Assembly: GCA_040882225.1 (NCBI GenBank)
Contig: JBBEBR010000019.1
Location: forward strand, 1-64,000
Direction: 5' to 3'
DNA: 64,000 bases
From: Gracilimonas sp040882225
GTDB lineage: Bacteria; Bacteroidota; Rhodothermia; Balneolales; Balneolaceae
Shown: positions 13,921-21,012 of the stretch, piece by piece
Layout: each line of letters opens with the position of its first letter
Numbering within the stretch: position 1 is the stretch's first letter
Notes under the pieces: generated by a model
What the model was told of the DNA's origin: nothing
Databases searched by the model: none
The model's input: the letters and a program-made list of their open reading frames with translations, nothing else
Position numbers and translations under genes: made by a program

Positions 13921-14502
13921 ATGAAAAAACTAACATTTATTTTATCACTACTCATTCTTCCCGTTTCTGTATTTGCCCAGGATACCTGGGTGCAAGACCC
14001 CGCGCACTCGAAGCTCGGCTTTACGGTCACTCACCTCGGCATTGCTGATGTGCCGGGGCATTTCGGAGACTTTGATGTTACTATCAAAGCATCAGAAGGC
14101 GATTTCAGTGATGCTCAGGTAGAATTGACCGTGCAAACGGCCTCTATCGATACTCGTGTAGAACAGCGCAACGACCACCTTAAAAGTGCGGATTTCTTCG
14201 ACGTGGAAAAATTTCCCGCTATGAGTTTTAAAAGCACGGGCATTAAAAAAGTTGCCGATAATACGTACGAACTGACCGGTGACCTTACACTTCTTGGAGT
14301 TACCAAACCGGCTACCGTTACCATGCTTTACCGTGGTACTGTTGAAAATCCTATGGCTGAGGGTGCTCCTGCGGCAGGAATTCAGATCACAGGAACCATT
14401 GACCGATCAGAGTTTGACTTAGGTAACGGATTTCCGCCGCCGATGATTAGCAATGAAGTGCGGATTAAAGCAGACGGAGAGTTTGGACTTGCCAATCAGT
14501 AA
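13921..14502 (+). CDS. YceI family protein, exported form
   Basis: This 193-residue YceI protein has a signal peptide (M-K-K-L-T-F-I-L-S-L-L..., cleavage after V-F-A, about residue 19). Family marks follow: W-V-Q-D-P-A-H-S-K-L-G-F-T-V-T-H-L, R-N-D-H-L-K-S-A-D-F-F, F-P-A-M-S-F-K-S-T and G-D-L-T-L-L-G-V-T-K-P. The ATG at 13921 is preferred over the longer frame because it creates the signal peptide and lies 46 bp after the DsbA gene. It is the periplasmic counterpart of the cytoplasmic copy at 9059, and both sit under tandem-box promoters. YceI proteins bind isoprenoid chains, so a pair in two compartments is consistent with quinone or lipid handling (inference). Confidence 0.92.
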   Translation: MKKLTFILSLLILPVSVFAQDTWVQDPAHSKLGFTVTHLGIADVPGHFGDFDVTIKASEGDFSDAQVELTVQTASIDTRVEQRNDHLKSADFFDVEKFPAMSFKSTGIKKVADNTYELTGDLTLLGVTKPATVTMLYRGTVENPMAEGAPAAGIQITGTIDRSEFDLGNGFPPPMISNEVRIKADGEFGLANQ

Positions 14503-14514
14503 ATAATTGATTTG

Positions 14515-14558
14515 ATGAGACCCGCCCCGAAGGATCGGGAGAATTTTGCGGGTCTCAT
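14515..14558 (+). other. Strong intra-operon hairpin
   Basis: ATGAGACCCGC (14515-14525) and GCGGGTCTCAT (14548-14558) form an 11-bp perfect stem. Inside it, CCCGA / TCGGG makes a second stem. No U-run follows. It sits 12 bp after the second YceI gene and 22 bp before the FMN reductase gene. It may shape relative expression by partial termination or RNA stability. Confidence 0.6.
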
Positions 14559-14580
14559 AACCAAAAAATAAATCGACTTT

Positions 14581-15153
14581 ATGTACAAACTAAAAGTTAT
14601 CTCCTCAACAACTCGACCCGGCAGAAAAGGCCCCATTATGGCAAACTGGATTGCTGAAACAGCAGAACAGCACGGCAGTTTTGATGTAGAACTGCTGGAT
14701 CTCGGGGAAATTGATCTGCCGATTATGGATGAACCTAATCATCCGAGATTAAAAAAGTATAAGCATCTACATACCAAACAATGGAGCGCTAAAATTGAAG
14801 AAGCAGATGCATTCATTTTTGTAACGGCTGAATATAATCACACCTACCCGGCATCTTTGCAAAATGCTCTGCAGTATTTATCCCAGGAATGGAATTATAA
14901 GGCAGCCGGTATTTTAAGCTACGGCGGCGTATCGGCAGGAACCAGGGCTTTTAACGATTTAAAAAGAGACTTGGTAACTTTTAAAACGGTTCCTCTGATG
15001 GAGGCGGTAAATATTCCGTTCTTTACTCAATTTATAAATGAGGAAGACCGGCTTATTCCCAACGAAGTAATGGAACAATCTGCCGGTGCCATGTTAGAGG
15101 AATTGGCGCGAGGGACAGCCGGATTGAAAGTCATTAAAGAAAAAAGGATGTGA
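14581..15153 (+). CDS. NADPH-dependent FMN reductase / azoreductase-like flavoprotein
   Basis: This 190-residue flavodoxin-like protein has S-S-T-T-R-P-G-R-K-G-P near the start, the family FMN-phosphate loop (usual form G-S-x-R-x-x-S/R). A-E-Y-N-H-T-Y-P-A-S-L-Q-N-A-L-Q-Y-L in the middle is the typical P/A-E-Y-N motif, and Y-G-G-V-S-A-G-T-R-A binds the isoalloxazine. Such enzymes reduce FMN, quinones, azo dyes or chromate with NAD(P)H. It is cytoplasmic and dimeric in known cases. It lies in the seven-gene redox operon behind the intra-operon hairpin. Two-electron quinone reduction is the favoured role in this context (inference). Confidence 0.9.
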   Translation: MYKLKVISSTTRPGRKGPIMANWIAETAEQHGSFDVELLDLGEIDLPIMDEPNHPRLKKYKHLHTKQWSAKIEEADAFIFVTAEYNHTYPASLQNALQYLSQEWNYKAAGILSYGGVSAGTRAFNDLKRDLVTFKTVPLMEAVNIPFFTQFINEEDRLIPNEVMEQSAGAMLEELARGTAGLKVIKEKRM

Positions 15154-15219
15154 GTGTTTAATCCTTTACCTGACTTATGAAATATGCGAAAACAATGAAA
15201 TTCAAAAAAAATAAGTGCC

Positions 15220-15711
15220 ATGAATAACAAATATACAACACCTGCCGAAACCCGAATCGGACACATACACTTGAAAGTATCTGACATAGACCGGGCACTC
15301 GAATTTTACCGCGACCTGCTGGGCTTTGAACTTACAACCATGTATGGAGACCAGGCTGCCTTTCTATCGGCCGGCGGATACCATCACCATATCGGATTGA
15401 ATACCTGGCATAGCAAAGGTGGTCCACCCGCTCCCCGGAACAGTGCAGGACTGTTTCATACCGCCTTCTTGTATTCCACACGAAAAGATTTAGCTCAAAT
15501 TTTACAACGCCTCATTGATGAGGGCTATCCCATCAGCGGGGCCAGTGATCATGGGGTATCAGAAGCCATTTATTTGAATGATCCGGATGGAAATGGCGTG
15601 GAACTATATCGTGATCGCCCCCGGGAGGAATGGGAATATGCTGAAGATGGCTCGGTCAAAATGGTCACCGAACCACTTGATTTGCAGGACCTACTACAAG
15701 AACTAATCTAA
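15220..15711 (+). CDS. VOC-family protein, CatE/MhqO-like ring-cleavage or glyoxalase type
   Basis: This 163-residue vicinal-oxygen-chelate protein has G-H-I-H-L-K-V-S-D-I-D-R-A-L-E-F-Y-R-D-L-L-G-F for the first betaalphabetabetabeta unit, F-L-S-A-G-G-Y-H-H-H-I-G-L-N-T-W, L-F-H-T-A-F-L in the second unit and G-V-E-L-Y-R-D-R. The metal ligands are likely the His of G-H-I-H, the His of L-F-H-T and the Glu of G-V-E-L-Y. The pattern is closest to CatE/MhqO-type proteins linked with (methyl)hydroquinone and catechol resistance in Bacillus. It is followed after 7 bp by pirin, another metal-binding family active on quercetin-like phenols. Both fit a phenolic or quinone detoxification role (inference). 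Confidence 0.88.
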   Translation: MNNKYTTPAETRIGHIHLKVSDIDRALEFYRDLLGFELTTMYGDQAAFLSAGGYHHHIGLNTWHSKGGPPAPRNSAGLFHTAFLYSTRKDLAQILQRLIDEGYPISGASDHGVSEAIYLNDPDGNGVELYRDRPREEWEYAEDGSVKMVTEPLDLQDLLQELI

Positions 15712-15718
15712 ATATATT

Positions 15719-16459
15719 ATGATACACATTTCAAAAGCCGATAAACGTCGCAAAGTGAGCCGTGGCCCATTTACTTCTCGATTTCTTCCATTAGGCACTA
15801 CGCTGGAAAACTCTGCCGATCATGGGATTGCCCAGATCGGCCGGCTGGAACACGCCACTCTTGAGGGCGGTGCACTGGTGCCGATGCATATGCATCAGAA
15901 CGAAGAAATTCTTTCTTACCTGCGAAAAGGCGCCATGCATCACAAAGACAGCGCCGGCAACGAAATTGCCATTCATAAAAAGCACTTAATGCTAATGAAC
16001 GCCGGAAGTGGAATCCATCACGAAGAAGGAGTCCCCGAGGGTGACGAAACGGTTGAGATGCTTCAAATTTTTATCCGCCCCATTGCAGATAATTTGAAGC
16101 CAAAGGTTCAGTTTTATGAACCGAAAGAAGCCCACAGCCTAAACAATTGGCGGCTGCTTGCCGGACACGAACGCTCGGAAGCCCCTCTGCTATTCAGAAG
16201 TGAATTGGTGTTTTATGACTTACATCTCAAAAGCGGAAGCGCCATTGAAACTCCAAATCTAAACGGCCTTACCGGGTTTCTCTATCTGTTTAGTGGAAAA
16301 GCAGAAATCGAAGGACATAGCGAATTTATTGGGGAAGGCGACCAGATTATTATAAAAGATGAACAGCTGACTCTGAAGGCTAATGAGGATTCAGATATGG
16401 TCTTTTTTGTACTGGATGAGAAAGCGGATTATAGTAGAAATGGATTGTTTGCTAAATAG
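15719..16459 (+). CDS. Pirin family protein
   Basis: This 246-residue bicupin has the pirin metal site in the N-terminal cupin: H-M-H-x-N-E-E-I-L-S-Y-L (His-x-His and Glu ligands) and later H-H-K-D-S-A-G-N-E and G-S-G-I-H-H-E-E. The C-terminal cupin is degenerate, as usual. Pirins include quercetinases and redox-sensitive regulators, and they often sit beside FMN reductases and YceI genes. It is the last gene of the operon that starts at 11598 and follows the VOC gene after 7 bp. The next + strand gene, 2.7 kb away, has its own promoter copy. No terminator is obvious after the stop. Confidence 0.92.
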   Translation: MIHISKADKRRKVSRGPFTSRFLPLGTTLENSADHGIAQIGRLEHATLEGGALVPMHMHQNEEILSYLRKGAMHHKDSAGNEIAIHKKHLMLMNAGSGIHHEEGVPEGDETVEMLQIFIRPIADNLKPKVQFYEPKEAHSLNNWRLLAGHERSEAPLLFRSELVFYDLHLKSGSAIETPNLNGLTGFLYLFSGKAEIEGHSEFIGEGDQIIIKDEQLTLKANEDSDMVFFVLDEKADYSRNGLFAK

Positions 16460-16907
16460 TTTTAACAGCAAAATTTTAAAGCCTTGTTAGCCAAAGTGTT
16501 TTCTTATTTCATTCCTGATTTTTCCTGTTAGGGCATCGTGCTTCTTCTTTTTTTGTCCATAGTGTCAATCGATTGGTAAGAGCATCCTTGCCAGTCTGTT
16601 GTCATTCTCTTTATTCTTCTTTTCAGTCGCGCAATGGGCATTTTGGAAAATTTCTCTTCCGGGTTTGGGCAGGCACACTCTTTAGCTGGCTTTGGTCTGC
16701 GGGTGGCTCTTAGCGGACAGCCAATGTGTGTGACTGCTGCGTCGGTTAATCGTATCTTTTAAATTCCCTGACATTTCCATACTGTCTATATATCCATTAT
16801 CAAGGTTTTCAATACTTGGACACCTTGTCCAAGTTCTTGTCCAAGTTCGTAAGGATTGCCCGTTTCCAAACCCAAGCTTGGACATCATGACCAAGTATTT
16901 GTCCAAG
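16460..16907. other. Gene-free stretch with TTGGACA/TGTCCAA repeats
   Basis: No convincing gene is present. Between about 16815 and 16905 the 7-9 bp word CTTGGACA, or its complement TGTCCAAG, occurs six times in both orientations, one copy imperfect. It directly follows the stop codon of the minus-strand deaminase fusion. The words could be operator-like sites or a decayed coding repeat (in one frame they encode L-G-Q or L-D-K repeats). The left part, 16460-16780, shows nothing recognisable. Confidence 0.5.
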
Positions 16908-18413
16908 CTATTCATCACCGTTAACAACATACCTGTAGTTGGGTGAATTACTATCTTCTCCGTTATCTCTAATAAGGCCAAGCTCTTTCATTTTCACCAA
17001 GTGCCTTTGTGCCGTTTTGTACCCTATGTCAAAATGAGCGGAGTACTCCCGGGTACTTGCTTCTCCAACCGTTTTAAGCCATTCATATCCTTTTATTTGA
17101 TCGTCCGTCAGTTTGGCCATAACGTCCCCTCCAACCTCTTTAACAGCCTCAATGGTTCTCGGGAAGGTTACTACTACATTCAGTCCGTCATAATCAATGA
17201 TTGGAAGGGGTAGCTGGTATTTTTCACGGATTGATTTATAAGTGTCCATGCCCAAAGCTGTTTCCTCCATGTAATTCATTTCATTGAAAATGAAGGTCAG
17301 TTTCTTGTTCCGGCTGTATGAAGTGGCCGTAAAGTTTTTCATAGCCTCAATGGTAATAGGAGGAACAGGCTCTCCGGGACTTTTTACCACAATCCTGTCA
17401 TTGAATATATCCAACTGTACTTTTGCACCGTCTTTGGCATAATCCCGGTGGGCAATGGCATTAATTACAGCTTCTCTGACCACCTCAACCGGAAAGGAGG
17501 GAACCTGTTTTGCTTTGAACTGCTTCCGGTCAATGCTGGCCGGTAACACTTTGTTTAACCATTCTTCAATCTTGTCAGGGACCAATACCAACGCATCATC
17601 AAATGTTGCCGTACCTGTTTTTCCATCAGGATACTGAACTTTTGCCTTCATAGCAGCTTGCGGAAACTTATTTCTTGGATTCTTACCAAAGAGAAGTACG
17701 GCATTTCCGGTAGGCAAATAGGTTTTTGTCTTTTCAGTGTATTCCAACAAATCCATTTCCTTGAGTTCCTGTAGAAATTCTTCGGATTTAGGAGTGTAGT
17801 TTCTTCCGGATTCAGTGATGAATTTTTGAAGGGCTTCTTCTGATAAGCTGTCCATATTAGTGGCTGCTGCCCGCTCATCTAAATGGTCAGGAGCTTTATT
17901 TTTCGATTTGGCTTCATTGTTTTTCATATTTGCCCATTTCATGAAGTCTTTGTTTATGTCTTCAATCTCTTTGTGAAACTCCGGGGAAAACTGATGTACC
18001 TTCACCCCGCTTTCAATCAGGTGGTCTATTCCGGCATGGTCAACGGTTGGGTTTTTGTCTTCAATGCCAAACCATACTTCTGAAATTCTTGCATTGGTAA
18101 TACGCTCTGCACAGCTTACTTTGGGAGCATTTCTGGCTCCCGGAGCGCAGGGTTCCAGCGTAGCGAAAAGCCAGCAATCCGAAAGCTCCTTGTGCCGGTT
18201 CTTTTTATCGAGCAAAGTATATTCTGCATGATCTCCTTCCCGCAATTCCCCTCTGTATGCGGTTTCAACTGTTCCGTCCGGAAATACCAATACTGCCCCA
18301 ACATAAGGGCTTGGGTCATTTTTCCTCCGTTCAGGAATAGATTTTTTCATGACCTCAATGGCCAGCTTCATGTATTCCTTCGGGTATTTTCTTGCGTCTT
18401 TCTTTTTTGCCAT
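16908..18413 (-). CDS. Deaminase - HATPase - winged-helix fusion protein
   Basis: This 501-residue protein joins three parts. Residues 10-160 form a RibD/dCMP-type zinc deaminase, with H62-A-E64 as the zinc ligand and proton-shuttle pair and P-C89...C101 as the other zinc ligands. The deaminase stands where such regulators normally carry an AlbA_2/Schlafen domain. Residues 230-420 form a HATPase_c_4-like unit with E-A-V-I-N-A-I-A-H-R-D-Y (about 314-325). Residues 430-490 form a winged helix (T-R-E-Y-S...Y-K-T-A-Q-R-H-L-V-K-M). Nucleotide deaminases and AlbA_2-HATPase proteins both occur in phage-defence loci, so a nucleotide-depleting or sensing defence role is plausible but unproven. Flanking remnants of a DprA/LOG-like gene and a tyrosine recombinase suggest that it arrived by transfer. 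Confidence 0.78.
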   Translation of the reverse strand: MAKKKDARKYPKEYMKLAIEVMKKSIPERRKNDPSPYVGAVLVFPDGTVETAYRGELREGDHAEYTLLDKKNRHKELSDCWLFATLEPCAPGARNAPKVSCAERITNARISEVWFGIEDKNPTVDHAGIDHLIESGVKVHQFSPEFHKEIEDINKDFMKWANMKNNEAKSKNKAPDHLDERAAATNMDSLSEEALQKFITESGRNYTPKSEEFLQELKEMDLLEYTEKTKTYLPTGNAVLLFGKNPRNKFPQAAMKAKVQYPDGKTGTATFDDALVLVPDKIEEWLNKVLPASIDRKQFKAKQVPSFPVEVVREAVINAIAHRDYAKDGAKVQLDIFNDRIVVKSPGEPVPPITIEAMKNFTATSYSRNKKLTFIFNEMNYMEETALGMDTYKSIREKYQLPLPIIDYDGLNVVVTFPRTIEAVKEVGGDVMAKLTDDQIKGYEWLKTVGEASTREYSAHFDIGYKTAQRHLVKMKELGLIRDNGEDSNSPNYRYVVNGDE

Positions 18414-18611
18414 TTATTGAATACTATTTCCCGTTAATAAGTTTTCCTGTCTCAACAGGTTTTCCAATGCTCCACCTTTACTTGCGTAACCGACTTTAAC
18501 CTCATCAGCCAATTTTAGCATCATCCGGTTGCGGGTTGGCTTGTGCGGCTCTGCAAATGTGCCAAATGTGTGCCGACAGATTTTCAAAAATGCGAAGCGG
18601 GGGCTTTTCAT
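18414..18611 (-). pseudogene. C-terminal remnant of a DprA/LOG-like Rossmann protein
   Basis: A 65-codon frame on the minus strand ends one base before the start of the deaminase fusion. Its second half (R-N-R-M-M-L-K-L-A-D-E-V-K-V-G-Y-A-S-K-G-G-A-L-E-N-L-L) resembles the C-terminal nucleotide-binding end of DprA/SMF or LOG-type proteins, which contain R-N-x-x-x-x-x-L-A-D...G-G-A-L. The N-terminal two thirds expected for such proteins are absent. It is probably a truncated neighbour of the fusion gene and may once have formed a unit with it. The assignment rests on pattern memory and is tentative. Confidence 0.4.
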
Positions 18612-18847
18612 TTTTTCTTTCTTTTCAGTCGTCTGCTTTCTTGTCCAGTTGCACTGTTGGTCAAGTCGAGTCAGTCCGGTCGTAAATCCAGTAGGTGCTA
18701 TTATGTCTGTAGTTACTCGTCATTGTTAATGTGTCCGTTATCTTTTTAGCATGCACGCCAACATCGGCATATCACCAACGCTATTCATGTTATCCTTGCT
18801 TCGTACACAAGTTTTATTCATGTTATTACTATAATTACGAGGATAAA

Positions 18848-18960
18848 ATGAAGAAAACCGATTTAATATCAAAGTACGAACATCGCCTTACGCTATAAGA
18901 AACTATAGCGAAAATACGCTGAAAGTCTATCTAAAGAACAAAACTATATTCACTTCAATA
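18848..18960 (+). pseudogene. Remnant of a tyrosine recombinase N-terminal domain
   Basis: ATG at 18848 opens M-K-K-T-D-L-I-S-K-Y-E-H-R-L-T and then hits a stop. A shifted frame (from 18892) continues with I-R-N-Y-S-E-N-T-L-K-V-Y-L-K-N-K. Together these read like the SAM-like core-binding domain of XerC/D-type integrases (Y-S-x-N-T-L-x-x-Y-L). A frameshift and a second stop follow, and no catalytic domain is present. It marks the right edge of the insert-like stretch that splits the redox cluster. The region between 18612 and 18847 shows nothing recognisable. Confidence 0.55.
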
Positions 18961-19023
18961 TAATCTGCAAGCCTGCGTGCGGTAAAATCTAAATTAAATA
19001 CACGTTCTAAAGTCTGTGGATTA

Positions 19024-19043
19024 ATGCCCTCAGGCATTTTTTA
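19024..19043 (+). terminator. Small terminator-like hairpin before promoter 3
   Basis: ATGCC-CTCA-GGCAT followed by TTTTTTA. It abuts box A of promoter 3, so read-through from the left would be limited. Confidence 0.5.
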
Positions 19044-19110
19044 TTGAGATATATCAAGAGGTTTTCTTAGCAAATATCAATGCAATAGGGCGAGGTATCG
19101 AATAAATTAA
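19044..19110 (+). promoter_or_regulatory. Tandem FNR-like-box promoter 3 (before the first SDR)
   Basis: Box A is TTGAGATATATCAA (19044-19057). After 9 bp (GAGGTTTTC), box B is TTAGCAAATATCAA (19067-19080). After 22 bp comes TAAATTAA (19103-19110). The spacing is identical to promoters 1, 2 and 4. Confidence 0.78.
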
Positions 19111-19151
19111 TGAACAGATATTATTAATCAAATACTCAAAAAGGAGTTATT

Positions 19152-19895
19152 ATGAAACGATTAGAAAATAAAATTGCCATTATAACTGGTGCTGCTCAAG
19201 GCTTGGGAGAAGCCATTGCAAGAGGTTATGCTAAAGAAGGAGCAACAACCGTAATTACAGATATCAATTTGGAAAAACTTGAGAAAGTAGAAAGTGATTT
19301 ACGAGACTCAGGTGCCGAAGTATTTGCAATAGCACTTGATGTTACCAGTGAAGCACAATGGAAAGATGTAGTTAATGAAGTGGTAGAAAAATATGGCCAA
19401 TTGGATATTGTGGTAAACAATGCTGGCATTGGTACACACGGAAACTTGGAAACTACCTCATTTGAAAGTTGGAAGAACGTATTGAATGTTAATTTGGATA
19501 GTGTATTTCTGGGAACCAAATATGGAGCCGAAGCTATGCACCAAAAAGGGAATAAAGGATCCATTATAAATATGTCATCAGTAGCAGGACTGGTTGGCGA
19601 TTCAGAATTAGTAGCATACTCTGCATCTAAAGGTGGAGTTCGTTTGTTTACTAAATCAGCGGCGCTTGATCTTGCCAAAAAAGGAATTAGAGTAAACAGT
19701 ATCCATCCTGCATATATGAATACCGAATTGATGAAATTAGTACCTAATCCTGAGGATATGCTCCAAGCAACGCCCATGGGACATTTTGGTGATCCCGATA
19801 TGATCGCACAAGGTGCTATCTATCTGGGTTCAGAGGAATCAGCCTATAGCACCGGTTCTGAATTGGTGATTGATGGCGGATTTGCGGCAGTTTAA
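19152..19895 (+). CDS. Short-chain dehydrogenase/reductase (SDR) 1
   Basis: This 247-residue classical SDR has I-I-T-G-A-A-Q-G-L-G (cofactor motif TGxxxGxG), D-V-T for the adenine pocket, N-N-A-G-I, catalytic S-S-V-A-G and Y-S-A-S-K (Tyr and Lys), and the end motif I-D-G-G-F. T-D-I-N after the second strand (Asp at its end) favours NAD over NADP. The substrate is unknown; close relatives are annotated as glucose or 3-alpha-hydroxysteroid dehydrogenases without firm basis. It is transcribed alone from promoter 3 and ends 100 bp before a terminator. It is the first regulon member on the right side of the insert-like stretch. Confidence 0.92.
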   Translation: MKRLENKIAIITGAAQGLGEAIARGYAKEGATTVITDINLEKLEKVESDLRDSGAEVFAIALDVTSEAQWKDVVNEVVEKYGQLDIVVNNAGIGTHGNLETTSFESWKNVLNVNLDSVFLGTKYGAEAMHQKGNKGSIINMSSVAGLVGDSELVAYSASKGGVRLFTKSAALDLAKKGIRVNSIHPAYMNTELMKLVPNPEDMLQATPMGHFGDPDMIAQGAIYLGSEESAYSTGSELVIDGGFAAV

Positions 19896-19998
19896 AATCA
19901 TAAGAGGTTCCGTTTATAATAATGGAGCAAAAATTCAAAATGATGGCGAATACATCATAAGATAAATCTGACGATTTATATAAAAATCCAAACAGAAA

Positions 19999-20030
19999 AG
20001 CCCGTGATTTAACCCTCACGGGCTTTTTTA
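19999..20030 (+). terminator. Rho-independent terminator after SDR 1
   Basis: AGCCCGTGA (19999-20007) pairs with TCACGGGCT (20016-20024), a 9-bp perfect stem, followed by TTTTTTA. It directly precedes box A of promoter 4 at 20031. Confidence 0.85.
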
Positions 20031-20097
20031 TTGAGATATGTCAAGAGGTTTTCCTATCAAATATCAAGGAGAATGGGCAGGCAGAAAAGTAATTTAA
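20031..20097 (+). promoter_or_regulatory. Tandem FNR-like-box promoter 4 (before SDR 2 and ndh)
   Basis: Box A is TTGAGATATGTCAA (20031-20044), then 9 bp (GAGGTTTTC, the same spacer as promoter 3). Box B is CTATCAAATATCAA (20054-20067), then 22 bp and TAATTTAA (20090-20097). The shared spacer suggests that promoters 3 and 4 arose by duplication together with the SDR genes. Confidence 0.78.
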
Positions 20098-20143
20098 TTG
20101 TAGCGAAACCAATAAATTATAACAAAAATAATAGGTGATTAAG

Positions 20144-20902
20144 ATGAAACAATTAGATAACAAAGTTGCCATTGTAACCGGTGGCGCAGGCAGTATTGGT
20201 AAAACTACAGCTAAACTATTTTTGGAAGAAGGTGCAAAAGTATTGCTGGTTGATCTGGACGAAGACTCGCTTAAAGAAACAGTTGCAGAATTAGGTGGCA
20301 AAAATGTGAAGTATTCTGTAGCAGATGTTACAAAATCATCAGATGTACAGCGTTACGTAAGTGATGCGGTAAAAGCTTTTGGTAAAATTGATGTTTTTTT
20401 CAACAACGCCGGAATTGAAGGCGTGGTGAAACCCACCGTGGAATATCCGGAAGATCAATTTGATAAGGTGATAGCAGTAAATGTAAAAGGTGTATTCTTG
20501 GGTAATAAATATGTATTACCACAGATGAATGATGGCGGAAGTATGATTCTTACATCATCGGTGGCAGGCATTACAGGTAGCCCAAATGTAACTGCATACA
20601 TAGCTAGCAAACATGCGGTAGTAGGGATGATGAGAAACCTTGCAATTGAAGTAGCACCTAGAAAAATTAGGGTGAATACGATTAATCCTTCTCCGGTTGA
20701 TAACAGAATGATGCGCTCCCTGGAAGCGGGGTATGCACCAGGTGATGCAGAGAACATGAAAAAAGTATTTGAAAACTCAATACCTCTTGGCCGGTACGCT
20801 GAACCAAACGAAATAGCACAGTTGGTGCTTTTCCTTGCTAGTGATAACAGTCAGTTCATCACCGGCACCACTCAGTTGATAGATGGTGGTATGAATGCAT
20901 AA
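20144..20902 (+). CDS. Short-chain dehydrogenase/reductase (SDR) 2
   Basis: This 252-residue classical SDR has V-T-G-G-A-G-S-I-G-K, V-D-L-D-E-D after the second strand (NAD preference), N-N-A-G-I, catalytic S-S-V-A-G and Y-I-A-S-K, and the C-terminal I-D-G-G-M. It is clearly homologous to SDR 1 and sits behind a copy of the same promoter, so the unit was probably duplicated. I prefer the ATG at 20144 over the in-frame GTG at 20135, because the sequence M-K-Q-L-D-N-K matches the family start. It is followed by a type II NADH dehydrogenase gene after 110 bp with no terminator, probably as one transcript. Substrate unknown. Confidence 0.92.
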   Translation: MKQLDNKVAIVTGGAGSIGKTTAKLFLEEGAKVLLVDLDEDSLKETVAELGGKNVKYSVADVTKSSDVQRYVSDAVKAFGKIDVFFNNAGIEGVVKPTVEYPEDQFDKVIAVNVKGVFLGNKYVLPQMNDGGSMILTSSVAGITGSPNVTAYIASKHAVVGMMRNLAIEVAPRKIRVNTINPSPVDNRMMRSLEAGYAPGDAENMKKVFENSIPLGRYAEPNEIAQLVLFLASDNSQFITGTTQLIDGGMNA

Positions 20903-21012
20903 ACATATTGAAATCTAAATTCAGATTAACGCTGGGTATCATGCTCAGCAAACGTTCTACAAAATGGGGCTGCTTGATTAAAAGCAGTCGCATTTTAATA
21001 CAGAAAAAAGCT

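Noticed and set aside
16682..16981. 99-codon minus-strand frame after the deaminase fusion
   Set aside because: No family resemblance. It overlaps the 3' end of the fusion gene and reads through the TTGGACA words.
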